A DNA stretch of 64,000 nucleotides from Isoetes taiwanensis (GCA_021234155.1 JAJEKV010000113.1:2214325-2278324); one strand, 5' to 3'. Numbered from the stretch's first letter, positions 44,910-56,581 are shown. The notes: generated from the letters alone by a model not told the origin. Translations and numbers: made by a program.

Positions 44910-45110
44910 ATGATTCAATAACTTTCAATGCTGATTTAAACTGATAGAATTTTCCTTCAGGTAATGCCTTTGTGAAGATGTCTGCAACTTGTAGTGCTGT
45001 GTTCACATATATCATCTGCACATAATTCTTAGATGCCAAATCTCTAATAAAGTGTATATTCAATTCAATGTGCTTCGCTTAACCATGGTCTCTTGGATTT
45101 TTGACAATTG
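44895..45110 (-). pseudogene. Copia RNase H C-terminal part, cut off by a stop
   Basis: After the long pol frame ends at 45126, the expected continuation appears in another frame: IAIVKNPRDHG, a TAA, then AKHIELNIHFIRDLASKNYV and ALQVADIFTKALPEGKFYQF. One frameshift and one stop codon therefore disrupt the RNase H end. Confidence 0.8.
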
Positions 45111-45125
45111 CTATACAGACTTTGG

Positions 45126-47982
45126 CTATCGGGCTAAGATCTTTGTTGGCCCTGCTTTTGCTTGCAGTTCAACTCCTCTAAAAGCCGCCTTTAACCATGA
45201 TATTTCCTTAGCTGCTAAAGAGGATGCTGCATATTCCGCCTCAGCTGAGCTCATTGCTATAGCACTCTGTTTCTTGCTCCTCCATGAGATTACTCCTCCA
45301 CCTAAGAATACAGCATAGCCTGATGTTGATTTTCTGGAAGCCAAGTCCCCTCCCCAATCTGCATCACTGTATGCATATAATTGTAAATCACTTGAATCAT
45401 AATTGATTCCATGATGTTTTGTCCCTTTCAGATATTTTAAGATCCTCTTTCCTGCCATCCAGTGATTTTTAGTCGGATTGTGACATCTCCTGCTTAATAC
45501 ATTGACTACATATGAAATATCTGGTCTGGTATTATTAGCCAGATACAACAAACACCCTATTAATGCACGGTATGGTATGTTTTCCATCTCTTTGATGTCC
45601 TTATCTGTGAGAGATGTTTCTGCAGTAAGTCTATGCCCTGGCACTATAGGTGTTCTAGCTGGATGTGCTTCATGTAAATTAAACCTTTTAAGCATATTAT
45701 CAATATGCAAACTCTGCTGTAACTTTAGAGTCCTTTTCTCCCTATTTCTGTCCACCTCTATTCCCAGAAAATATTTTAATTCCCCTAGATCTGACATTTT
45801 GAACCTTGAATTCAATATTTCTTTGCACTTATTCAAAACTTCAATTGCATTTGCTGCCATGATGCAGTCGTCCACATAAAGAGCAATGATGCAAAACAAA
45901 TTTCCAGTTTGATATCTATACAAATTTCCATCATTCTTTAACTTCTCAAATCCTTGGTCTCTGAGAAAGTTGTCTATGCACAAGTACCATTCTCTGGGAG
46001 ATTGTTTGAGTCCATAAACTGCCCTATTGAGTTTCCAAACCATGCCTGTACCTTGCTCATAACCTGGGGCTTGTTTCATGAAAACTTTCCCTTCAAGTTT
46101 TGCATTTAGGAAGGCCGTTTTAACATCCATGTGGTGCAGTTCCAAGTCTAATGCATTTGCAATGGATAGCAGAATTCTCAAAGTGGTAAGTTTCACGATT
46201 GGGGAATACGTTTCATCATAGTCCCTTCCTTTTTCTTGGGTGTATCCCTGTGCCACAAGACGTGCCTTATACCTTTTACTCCCATCAGAATTTGCCTTGA
46301 TTCTATATATCCATTTACTTCCTATTACATTATGTTCAGCTGGGAGTTTAACCACATCATATGTTCCAGTTTCTCTAAAAGATTCCAGCTCATCATTCAT
46401 GGCAGTCAGCCATTTATCCTTTTCATCACTTGCTATTGCCTCATCAAATGTTTTTGGGATTATAACATCATCTAGAATAGCCATTATCTGGTCTGTGTCA
46501 AAGCCAAGCTTTTCAAGTCTTCTGCTCTTGCCATAATTATTTCTGCCATACAATTCTGGTTCAAGTTTGGCCTCCTCCATCAATTTTTGTGCTTGAGTCT
46601 TTCTTTTAGCAACTACCTCTTGACCCTTTTGTTGATCATCAAGGTGATTGTCTTTATATTCTTCATTTTCTATTGCTGGTCTGCTGCCCTGGTCACTTAC
46701 ATCAATTTCAGAATCTGAATCAATATCTCTTTGCTGGTCTGATATATCAGATTTAGCATGGTCAAGTTTGGCAAGGTCATTTACCCTTTTACCTTTCTTA
46801 TATCTATCCTTATACAATGTATCTTCGTCAAATAACACATCCCTGCTGATTATTATTTTCTTGCTTTCAGGGACATAAATTCTATATCCCTTAGATTCCT
46901 CGTCATAACCGACAAGGAATCCTATCTCTGCCTTATTGTCTAACTTCTTCCTCACTTCATTTGGGACATGAGCATACACAAGACATCCATAAGTCTTGAA
47001 CATTTCATAATTCATATGTTGATTTTCCTTTGACCATAGAAGTTCGGGCACATTACCTTTAGTACTGGAGGATGGGAGCTTGTTCTGTACTAATATAGCT
47101 GTCTTTAATGCCTCCTCCCACAAGTAGTTGGGCAGACCACTATTTTTTATCATGGATCTTACCGCATCCATGATAGTTCTATTCTTGCGTTCTGCTACTC
47201 CATTTTGCTGAGGACTGTACCTGCAGGTTAATTGTCGCTTGATTCCTTTTGCCACACAAAAAAGTCTGAATTTAGCTGATAAATACTCTCCTCCTCGATC
47301 AGATCTGACACATTTTACTTTTCTTCCTGTTTCTCTCTCCACTTCTGCCACGTACTGTTTGAATGCAGTTAGGGCTTGAGATTTTCGTTCCAGACAATAA
47401 CATTTGCATTTCCTGCTGTGATCATCAATAAAAGTAATAAAATACCTCTTATTTGTTCTCCCTTTCACGTTCAAAGGGCCACACAAATCAGTGTGAACCA
47501 ATTCTAGTACCTCTTTGGCTCTCGTTTTTGCTTTCACGAATGGTAATCTGTTTAATTTCCCAAGTATACACCCTTCACATAAGAACTTGTCAGCTTTTAT
47601 ATCATTGCATTTAATCCAACCCTTATTAGCAAGATATTTTAGATTATTACAGTGTGTATGTGCCAACCGGTTGTGCCAAAGTTCGAACTCAGCTGAACTA
47701 ATAGTATTCACACTGCTACATATCATGCTATTCATTTGAAACAAGTTTCCACAACGTTTTGCACGAAACTTTATATCATTTCCAAGGTAGATATTACATT
47801 CATTTGATTCAAAGATAACCCTGTAGCCCAAATCAACTAACTGACTGACAGAAATTAAATTCTTAATTATGGTGGGAACACACAAAACATTCTCTATGTC
47901 AACAATATTTCCATCTAAATCCATAAGCTGCAGCAGCCCCCTCCCTTGTATTTCTTGAAGACTCCCATTTCCTACTTGAATT
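45126..47982 (-). CDS. pol: Copia pol: integrase, reverse transcriptase, RNase H
   Basis: About 950 codons are open on the minus strand; the first ATG is at 47924, but homology begins upstream at HSRRIQVGNGSLQEIQG. The integrase zinc finger has HNRLAHTHCNNLKYL and CEGCILGKL. Its catalytic core has DLCGPL, FITFIDDHSRK, RSDRGGEYLS and QQNGVAERKNRTIMD, giving the D,D,E residues. Reverse transcriptase shows HHMDVKTAFLNAKLEGKVFM and IIALYVDDCIMAAN (YVDD). RNase H shows YAYSDADWGGDLASRKSTSG and IAMSSAEAEYAASSLAAKEI. This frame is +1 relative to gag-protease, and no in-frame join exists. Confidence 0.95.
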
Positions 47983-47985
47983 CGT

Positions 47986-49100
47986 CTAGAATGAGTGGCT
48001 GCTATTCTTGAGTAGATCAGTAGATTGGACTACTGATCTTTCAGCTCCACTATCAACTACAAGAGGATCACATTTGTTAGAAATATTATTCTTGTCAATA
48101 ATTGCACAAGCATGAATTACCTCTTCATCATCCTCATTTTCAGATTTTTCTTCCTCCTTTTCCTTTGTAACATAAGTTTCAGATGGTTTCTTCCCTCGTC
48201 CTCTGCCTGAATTTCCTCTACCTCTTCTGAATCCATTGTCTTTATATTTTTCACGTCCATAGTCTTTAGGAGTAGGGCACTTTGCTGCCACGTGGCCTTT
48301 TCCTCCACATGTGTAGCAGTTGATCTGCTTTTGCAGTTTAGGGCAGTCCCTTTTGAAATGTCCATTTTCATGACAATTATAACACATGATCTTATCTCGT
48401 TTACCAGCAAATAAGATTTCAGTTGTTTCTTCCCCTTCCCTCATTATTTTTTTCTGCTCAAATTCTGTCCTGAGAATGTTCTCTGCTTCTTCCCTTGATT
48501 TGCTCATATTTCGGATGAATAAGGCAAGATTCTCACTGTCACTTACAGCTCTAGAAATTTGAAGCACTTGGCTTCGTTCTGATACATTTACACCAGCTCC
48601 AGATAAATCAGCAATGATGTTATCGAACTTGTTAAAAAATTCTGTCACATCTCCATCTTCCCTTAGTTTTAGACCCCTTAATTCATTTTCAAGCAAGTCT
48701 ATCTGTGATGAGGTCTTTTCTTCATAATGTTTCAGTAAGAAACACCACATTTGCCTAGGACTTAAATTCCTTAACTTAAGTCTGATTGTGGGACTGACCT
48801 TACAGCAGATAATTCCTTGTGCTTCTTTAGCCTTTGCATGCAATGATCTACCAGCTCCCTGACTAGTCCCTCAAAGATTTATTCTGGGGCTCAGATAACA
48901 TTTGACCTCATGTTCACAGAACCTTCAGAAACTGACCTCGTTATGGTGTTTGCATTGATGTCACCATCAGGATCAACAAGACTCCAGAGATCCTCCACCT
49001 CCAATACATGCTTCACAGCATCTTTCCACACTTGGAATCCTGGTCCACCATTGTAGACCTCCACAGTGCTCAGCAATGTTGCTCCAAAACGACTAGACAT
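47986..49100 (-). pseudogene. gag: Copia gag and protease, interrupted
   Basis: The ATG at 49100 starts SSRFGATLLSTVEVYNGGPG then FQVWKDAVKHVLEVEDLWSL, the copia gag N-terminus. Stops near 48891 and 48860 and a frame change separate it from the main gag frame, which reads HAKAKEAQGIICCKVSPTIR and YEEKTSSQIDLLENELRGLK. Two CCHC zinc knuckles follow (CYNCHENGHFKRDC and CYTCGGKGHVAAKC), then an RG-rich basic stretch and the aspartic protease LVVDSGAERSVV. The frame ends at 47986 just as pol begins in another frame. Gag would form particles and bind element RNA. Confidence 0.9.
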
Positions 49101-49128
49101 GATAATAAATTGCTCCTGGTCTGATGAG

Positions 49129-49146
49129 CCTGCTCTTCGATACCAC
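49129..49146 (-). promoter_or_regulatory. Copia primer binding site
   Basis: Directly inside the 5' LTR the element strand reads TGGTATCGAAGAGC. The first eight bases match the initiator tRNA-Met site TGGTATCAGAGC; the rest fits with a two-base insertion. Confidence 0.7.
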
Positions 49147-49722
49147 TGTTAGTTAATGCTAAGACTTTCAAAGATAGAGAACTTGAATCCTTTATGAATT
49201 GACACAAGCTATATGCATAAGCAATATGAATATTTAATCAAACCTTAGTCTTTAGCTTAACACATATAATATCTGCAATGGTCGGGCATTCACTGATAGT
49301 CTTAATGACTTCAAACATACAGGAACTAAGAACGATTGCTATAACAGATGTGTTTTCACAATACAACTCCACCTTATTTTATCATTCCGGCCAACTACAA
49401 ATGCAATCGGCCAACACAGATATGTAGCCGGTTCTTCGACGGTTATGCCGTCTCAAGTGGCCGACACACCTTCTTGCTATTTCAAATATGGAATGGGCTC
49501 CAAAATCTTCTTATCCCCTAACACTTAAAATAGCATATGATATCGGAAATATGACTATGCCTTTTCCCTTTCATAATAAACAATCTTCACCATGATATGG
49601 TATAGGGAATTTCAATTTTCCTTGGTAACCCTGTAATTCTGTACAGTATATTTACAGTACTTATACTGCATGTTCCTTATGCCCATGCTTAGAATCATGT
49701 GATGAATCATTCATTTCCAACA
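49147..49722 (-). repeat. Copia 5' LTR
   Basis: 576 bp with the same TG...CA ends as the other LTR. It should carry the element promoter on the minus strand. Confidence 0.95.
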
Positions 49723-49994
49723 CTTCTTTCTCCACCACCCCCCTTTATTTTCTCGGATTGTCATGTGTAAATGTTATTCTTATTTTATCAAGGAAAAATT
49801 TAATAATGATTCAATGGCAACTTACCTTTTTTTTGCATGAGTCCCATTTTCTGTCTGAGTCTCAAACTTCGAGATTTGGCCCACTTTAATTAAATGCGAC
49901 TTCAAATTAAATGACTAGATAAAAAATAAATTACCTCTACATGAACAATTATCTATAAAACAAATTAAATGACTACAAATTAAATAAAGAATAC

Positions 49995-51370
49995 CTTTGA
50001 AATGCCTCTGTACTGCGATGCCCTATAACTTTCATGCCAATATTAATAGGTACACCAGCTCGCGACAGCCTAGAAACTAGTGTCGTTCGTCCACTCTTTC
50101 CACTGAAAGCACCATCGACTCCTATAAGTGGACATCTTACGTCCACTGACCCTATGCTTTACATTATACCATGCCATCCAGAAATAGTTTCAGAAATTAC
50201 AATTCAGAAATCAGAAATTCAGAAATTCAGAATTACAAAAGGAAAGTACTTACCATCTTACGTGGCGAAACTATTGCTTATTTGAACAACCAGTCCTCAT
50301 CAGCGCTTGTGCATGGATAGTGGCGAAAGAATTGTTTGAAGGTCACAATCACGTCATCTTCATAAACACGAAGAGGCATCCAAAAGGACTCTTCTTGGTA
50401 CCTATCCATGCTCACGTCATATTGCTTTGAAAGTCTCTCATTATATTCCACAAACTCCTTTCCGTTTTCAGCTCCTATCTGAAAATCTCCCACCTTCAGA
50501 CCTTCCAACTCTTCCTGGCCCCTAATAGCGAATCTGGATACACAGTAAAAGAGCAGCCTCTTTTGCAGACCAATGGAATGATGTATTCCATGGTCGACAT
50601 TAGATAAAAGGGCTTCCTCATTTGCAAAAGAGATTTCATCTACTTTCTTTCTTTTCTTACAAACCCCTGGTGTCATCCTTGACCTTCTCATTGCAGCAAC
50701 ATATGCAAGCCTTGCTCTCGTGGACACAACACTATATTTAATATTAAACGAAAATTCTTCCACACCAGTTTCTGCCTGTGCTCCTGCTGACGTCAAATCA
50801 TGACTCCAAATCTTCTAAACAAATATTGAAGCCTAAAAAAAAAGGAATGTCAGAATTATATAAAAAGGAAATTCAATTAAATGTTTTTACTTACGTTTCA
50901 GATGGGAACATCGATCCATCTAGCTTCACAACTTGAAGCATGAACAACTCCAACATGTCTGCGAACTCCTTTAAAAGCAATTCTTCAACTTTCTTATCAA
51001 TAGCAATCTTTGAATGGACTCTCCAACTGTCAAAGTGCCTCCTTGCCCACTGAATTTTTGCCTCAGACTTGCTAATCCCTCCGCTACGAACTTCTTGCAA
51101 CAAATCATTATCTAATTCCAAAAAAGGAACTGCTAGTTGTTTCCCAGAATTCTCCTTCTCATTTTCACATGGAACAAGCACACTTAGATGGCCATTAGAT
51201 TCCGCTTCTTCGAGATATTTGGTAATTGCCTCCTTACAAAACTCATCTTCAAAGCTAGCATCTTCATCCTGCAGGTTAGTTATATCACATAAAGTGGAAA
51301 TTTCTGAACTAACATCAGCTTGGGATATATGCAGATCAAAGCTTGGCTTAGAACTTTGACTCGAATCCAT
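49995..51370 (-). pseudogene. Crypton-type (DUF3504-like) tyrosine recombinase, three exons, interrupted
   Basis: Exon 1 (50895-51370, ATG at 51370) has an acidic Ser-rich N-terminus, then KIQWARRHFDSWRVHSKIAI and ELFMLQVVKLDGSMFPSET, the core-binding domain. Exon 2 (about 50254-50832) continues LQYLFRRFGVMI, then after a TGA and frameshift ARLAYVAAMRRSRMTPGVCK, KRLLFYCVSRFAIRGQEELE (first catalytic Arg) and GKEFVEYNERLSK. A stop follows DEDWLFK. Exon 3 (49995-50121) has DGAFSGKSGRTTLVSRLSRA and GVPINIGMKVIGHRSTEAFQ then RY. This gives the second Arg (in KSGR, where HxxR is usual), the GH and the nucleophile Tyr. Such enzymes cut and rejoin DNA in Cryptons and occur domesticated in animal ZMYM/QRICH1-like genes. 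The disruptions suggest loss of activity. Confidence 0.7.
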
Positions 51371-51635
51371 GCCTGCAAGCCTCCAGGCAGCATGCTCAGA
51401 ACCTCCAAATAACAGATAAAAGACTAGTAGATGAAATTCCATGATCCAACCTCCAAAATCTTCCAGTACCATCTTTTTCCTGTATAAGAAAAAAAAACAT
51501 GCATAAGAACCCTAAGATCACATATAAGAATGAAAACTAACATGCAGTAATCTAAAATCTACTAAATCTACTAAAAGACCAGCATGCAGACACTAAAATC
51601 TACAATAAGTGAAGCTTTATACCTTCTATGTGGTC

Positions 51636-53260
51636 ATTGTTATGAAGAAGCTGGGCTTTCCGTATGCTCTCGACAATGCTAATGAGTTTGCAACTTGCAC
51701 TGAATACCATCTCTTACATCTCAGGAAAGACGCTGGAAGTGTTCCTCGGCGTGCGTCTTTGTCTTCGTCATCAATGAAACCTTCTTCATGTTGCGTTAGG
51801 TTTCAGCGATATCCTTCTGTTGCGATGTAGTTGAGGCACTCTTCCTCAACTCTCGAGTATATATCCACTAGGTACTCATTGCATAGCCTATCGAGTTGTA
51901 GAAAATGGGGCTCATGCAGCAATCTCGTTCGGTACCAATCTAACTGTAACATTTTTTGTTGGTTTCTTTTTTTTTGAAGGACGTGAGACTCTTTTTATTG
52001 ACAAGAATAAAGGCGCAATACACAATGCACAGACAGGAATAAAACCCTAGTGGTTTCTTTTTTGTTGGTTTCTTGGATGCTATCCAAGAGTGTCGTGTGG
52101 AAAGAATAATGGATATTGAAGTAGTTCATATATGTGGGATGGAGAATACTTATGAATACTAGCTTTTGCTACACTACAGCTGATCTCGGCTCTATTGTGA
52201 TGCTATTGTTTGCGTGGACAATTGCGGCAAACTCATTCGATGCAGGTGCATCGGCAAGTGTTAGTTTTGCTGGACATGGATGTAACTCTTTCATTATCTT
52301 CAACTCTTTAAGATATGGGCTTGTAATATCTAATACTGAAGTGACTTTCATGATTTAGTTTGCCGGCACTTTCATTTCGTCACGGAGCTCAAACCGCCTT
52401 GTTTCATCGTATATGTACCAATGGGGAGTGCTATTTGGTTCACTTACATACAAAAGACGGTAATATGTTCGTCCCATGATGGCAACACATGTTGAAAGCT
52501 TTAGATCTACGAAGTTTTCCTTGACACCGAGCGCTGTGAAACAAAAGAGATTATTGATGATACGTGAATTTGAGCCAAATTCAGGTAGTGAGTAAAGATG
52601 TTTCAGCTTGCTAGGAAGCCCTCAAGTGGCGGGAGCAATCGATGGCCATTGTTGCAGCAGAATATAGGATTATCGGAGTCAAGCATTTCAATCTGACATG
52701 TTTCGCATCTTCTGTTCCATTTCAAAAGCTCATAACCCACAGGTTTAATGTTTTGTTCCATGAGATTGATTTGACGTCGCCAATGGCGTGCTGCGGAACT
52801 AGTGTCCAGGCAATCTGTAAGTAAAGCGGGCATGATGTAGGTTTCTTGTTCCACAGGGACTTCACTGATTAGTGGAATCTCTGTGGAACTATTATGACCG
52901 GTTGACGTTGCATCTGCATTAGAAATGGTATCCGCTACTATCTGCAGGATGCATCAACTTTTTGGACCTCTTCATCTCTATCACACAACTCTAGTCTAGA
53001 TTGCCAATCATGCCTATGAAAGTGAATTTAATCAAAAATAGTTTAAGACGAGACAAAAAATCTATTACTGATAGACTATTAAAAAAACTAAAGCATCAAT
53101 GAAAACGTGCCTGGGCCTTTTAGCTTGCTTGAACCTTCTCTTTCTCTGGCATTCTCTTTGATATTGTCTTTGATAAACTCGACGGTCTAATTGGCTACTT
53201 GATTCTTTTTCTTCTACAGTTTGTTCACTTTCTTGACTTACATTCTTGTTGGAACATAAA
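51636..53260 (-). pseudogene. Helitron RepHel N-terminal remnant
   Basis: Minus-strand pieces follow the order of a Helitron helicase-like N-terminus. 53110-53250 is basic (LDRRVYQRQYQRECQRKRRF). 52603-52854 has the CxxC zinc-finger CETCQIEMLDSDNPIFCCNN followed by GHRLLPPLEG. 52360-52600 has INNLFCFTALGVKENFVDLK, CVAIMGRTYYRLLY and HWYIYDETRRFELRDEM. 52169-52351 continues with ASNEFAAIVHANN. 51636-51960 has LLHEPHFLQLDRLCNEYLVD, GTLPASFLRCKRWYSVQVAN and LALSRAYGKPSFFITMTT, the start of the Rep domain. Stops, a frameshift and a retroposed insertion break it. The HUH nickase and helicase are absent. Confidence 0.75.
51975..52057 (-). mobile_element. Tiny retroposed 3' end with target duplication
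   Basis: TTTTTTGTTGGTTTCTT occurs at about 51952 and again ending at 52074. Between them, a poly-T run then GAAGGACGTGAGACTC on the plus strand is a short poly-A-tailed minus-strand retroposon of about 80 bp. It splits the Helitron remnant, so it is younger. Confidence 0.7.
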
Positions 53261-54068
53261 TTACATTGTTAAGGCTTCATCTTCACTGGACAATTCTTAT
53301 CTAAGTTGCATATTATACTTACGAAAGTAGATTTGATGATAAACAATGTAAAACGAGAGAGATCTCTTGATGTGATGTAAAAACAGGAAATGGCAAAATT
53401 AAAATGTACCTAGGCCACCCTCTTTTTTTTATTCATTCCTAGGGGTATCTAGCTCAGGCATTTTCCTGAATTGCATAAATAGATCTTGCATTACATTTAA
53501 GAGGTTTAGCGCATACATCGGTATGAATAAAGCACATTTTTGTCTTCAGCTCGTCTACTTGTAGACGAGCCGTGATGATGTTATATCCATGTCACAAAAA
53601 GTTTTTGACTAGGAGAAACTTTGTTTGCTAATTTTCTTGTCACATTGCCATGTTATCTTTTGCTTGCCAAATCATCACTTTTGTTGCCAAATCATCCATC
53701 CCTAGCCTTTCTTGCCATAAAAATAAAAAATCCTTATAATCCAAATTTTCTTATTCCAAAATGCAATGGGCTTTGAAAAAATTGAATTTGGCCAAATTTA
53801 GACAGCCAAAATCAATTTCTTGGGATGCATGCAAAAATAGAAAATGACAAAATTAGCATATCTACTCCAGACCTACCTACACCTAGTTTCCTCTTATCCC
53901 TCTCCGCCACAACTCATATTAGAAAAAACATTCAAGAAACATCATTAAAAAAATCAAAAATCTTAAGTTCTAAGTCATTGTTGCAAAGTGACTTTAGGAT
54001 CAATGCCGAGATGTCTGTTACCATTATGTTTCAAAGATACAAGAGTATCTGAAGGGCTATGTCTTCTC
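53261..54068. other. AT-rich intergenic DNA
   Basis: No gene recognised. 53265-53420 weakly repeats the adjacent 52960-53110 segment (both contain an ACGAGA word and a TGCATC or TGATGT context). A short stem GTCTACTTGTAGAC lies at about 53553. Confidence 0.45.
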
Positions 54069-54343
54069 GGGTAAGAGCATGTTAGGGCCTACATGTTTTG
54101 GAAACTACCTGGAAAATACTCTGGGTAGTCAAAGATGATGATATATTTGAGTTCTTAACATCTTCTTGACATCACAAAGTACCTTACAACATGTATGTAC
54201 TACTACTCTTGAACATAACACAATTTCTTTTAGTCAATCTTGTAGTCTAGGTACTTTAAAATACAATTATGTACTTGCACAGAAGTACACAGAAAAATAC
54301 CTTTTTGGTAATTTTTTATGTAGGCCCTAACATGCTTTCACCC
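54069..54343. mobile_element. MITE copy 2, 275 bp, inverted relative to copy 1
   Basis: Starts GGGTAAGAGCATGTTAGGGC and ends with the complement of GGGTGAAAGCATG. TCTC precedes (54065-54068) and follows (54344-54347), a 4-bp target duplication different from that of copy 1. The interior is almost identical to 37227-37502 read on the other strand. Confidence 0.9.
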
Positions 54344-55099
54344 TCTCACGTAAAAATAGGGTGAGCCAGTTTCTGCCCTATCCGCTAATCTATGTCTACC
54401 AGGTGGCATACATTCTTTCCAGGAATTACTAATTCTTAAACTTAAATTTTCAGGAATCATCTATTCTTTTTAATCGTGTGTTTTTCCAGTTCAAATTTCT
54501 TGATTAGACAGAAATCAATAAATCCATTCCAGATATTCATCAGATTCGTAGATAGATTCACACAGATAAGATTAAGAAAATCATCACACTATATTCATAA
54601 AATTATCAAGGAATTACATAGAATCACAAGGTGGAGATAGAGACAATCCTTCTATCTAAGGCCCACCTCTTACTGGTAACTGTATTTCTTCATCCCAGTG
54701 CCCCTTTTGTATTATTTGAGCTTTGGAAGTCCAAAAGCCCTCTCATTGTTGCTTGCTTTCTTGTAATATTCTGCATAAATCCTTTTTTGGTCTCAAATCT
54801 GAGCCAATCTATCCACTCTTCAAGCTCCAGATCTCTTGTATTAGCAGATCCCAGTAAATTCTCAGGCCACAGTAAATGCTGTAGTGGTAGATCTAGTTAC
54901 GACCGTGACGCAGATCCCTCATGCTCTATTTTTAACCTCCATAGCCATAAGCTTGCTTTGCTCCAAGAAACTCGTCCACATCATTAAGTAGCTCCAAGAA
55001 CTTGTCCACAGGGCCAAGAAACTCGTCCTAGCACTCTAGAAACCCAGATATATAAAAAATCGAAGCAATAAAAGCAAGAATAGCAAGAAAAGAAGAAAA

Positions 55100-55175
55100 T
55101 TTAGCATCACACTTATCATTGTACTTGATCGCATTCTAGTGGTTTAATATATTCTTATATTCTTCAAAAAAAAAG
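55100..55175 (+). mobile_element. 75-bp 3' end of the zf-RVT LINE family
   Basis: TTAGCATCACACTTATCATT then GATCGCATTCTAGTGGTTTA and ATATTCTTC plus an A tail match the reverse complement of 10552-10617 almost exactly. TAGCAAGAAAA at 55081 and 55178 may be the target duplication. Confidence 0.8.
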
Positions 55176-55485
55176 AGTAGCAAGAAAACATGAAAAATCA
55201 ACTACTTACCGAAAATTATGGAAAAACAGAGGCACTGCACCTAAAGCTTCAAGAAACTCGAGAAACAGTAGCCATCAACTTAAAATGCTCTAAGAATGGC
55301 AAAAAAGAGTGGCGCTCCACTTGAAAACCGAATAGCCAGGATTCCATAGCCAAGCCGCTCCAAATGACGAAAGAAACAAGCCGATCTTGGCGTCAAAGCG
55401 ATGCCATAGCTGAAGCCAGCAAGAAGAGAGAGAGAAAGAATAAACAGTAACTTTTTTCTGGCCCACCCTATTTTCACGTTACACC

Positions 55486-55585
55486 AATGTTCATGTGTAG
55501 CGAATTCTGGCCAGAAAATTGGCCTCCATGCATCGTACGCGCGTCAGCCAATTTTCTAGACCAGAATTCCCTCCACACGAACATT
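55486..55585. repeat. Imperfect inverted repeat, 38-bp arms
   Basis: Left arm 55486-55523 and right arm 55547-55585 pair through GAATTCTGG/CCAGAATTC and AAAATTGGC/GCCAATTTT with a few mismatches. The GC-rich loop contains GTACGCGCGT. It could be a small foldback element. Confidence 0.8.
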
Positions 55586-56581
55586 CCTGTATACTTAAAT
55601 ATGACATGACATAATGTTTGCCCTGTGTTTGTTGGAATGTGTCAAAGGGAAATGCGGCTGACAACTTATATGAGGCACCTGATGCATCATTATTGATCTA
55701 CCATTCTGGATATTTTTTGATCTACCTTTTGCATGCCCTTGCCCACCCTACACCACAACACAAGTGGGGAAGACAACCCAAAAGCCAGGTATGGTTCTGT
55801 CTAGGTCATATTTACCCCAGTTGGCTGTAATTTTAAAGATCCTCACCTCTGGTAAAGCAATCCAGAGGGGGATATTCATAGTTTCTGCAGACATTGAATC
55901 AGAAAATATTAATCTGCCACCTAATTTTGAGAGTTTTGGCTCTTGCAGAACCAGAATAGACTAGTTCAAGTTTAGAATCTGCAGAATTCAATGTGGGAAA
56001 GAATTATTGCCCTTCCCTGGCCTTCTCTGACGGCTTCAAAATCAGACAAGGCTATGTCGATGCAAGTCCAGCCCGGCCAGGGCATCAAGAAGCTCCACGA
56101 TTATGCTAAAACACGTGCGAATTGGGGTTGGATTGGACTAGGAGACTCATCCAGATTGCACCCATAAATCCACCAATTGGGCTGGGAGATTTGACCAACT
56201 AGGTTGACAGGCACATGACTTTGCCCCAGGCAATCTAAAATTTGCTAAAACATTTATGGATTTGGTAATAAAAATCCAACAATTTTCTTATAGAATCAAT
56301 GGATTTGCATGGGACATCTTTAAATTAGATTAAGAATCTACAAATTCGAATGGCGATGTATCTGGTTACTTTGTTTTGAAGACCACATCTCCATTGAGAA
56401 TATAATAGCTTTACGAGCAATAAAGCATTGGGGTATTTGCTAAAACTAAATATAATATCCTATTGTTTAAATTTGGTTTTTCCGGGTTCCGAAAACTTTT
56501 TAGAATTTTCTCTTAATTTCATTTCCTAAGGTTTCGATGGTTTTGGCGGCCGGGAAACAATTCCGACTTGCCAAAAATCAG

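Larger units (their letters stand above)
44316..49722 (-). mobile_element. Ty1/copia LTR retrotransposon, nearly complete, 5407 bp
   Basis: Two LTRs of 579 and 576 bp (TGTTAG...CCAACA) enclose gag and pol on the minus strand, and CTTCT flanks both ends (44311-44315 and 49723-49727) as a 5-bp target duplication. Domain order is gag, zinc knuckles, protease, integrase, reverse transcriptase, RNase H, which defines copia. The LTRs are about 96-97 percent alike by eye, differing in short clusters, so insertion is not ancient. Interruptions in gag, at the gag-pol junction and near the end of RNase H mean it is probably no longer autonomous. Confidence 0.95.
54344..56520. other. Intergenic DNA with small repeats, no gene seen
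   Basis: The plus frame 54631-54987 is Ser-rich with no domain. The minus frame 55280-55477 has a hydrophobic signal-like start but no further support. The region includes the retroposon tail at 55100 and the inverted repeat at 55486. Confidence 0.45.

Noticed and set aside
45502-46878. Plus-strand frames within the copia element
   Set aside because: They are antisense shadows of pol.
54631-54987. 118-codon frame with a hydrophobic start
   Set aside because: Its composition follows the local T-rich DNA, it has no domain, and no splice or homology support was seen.
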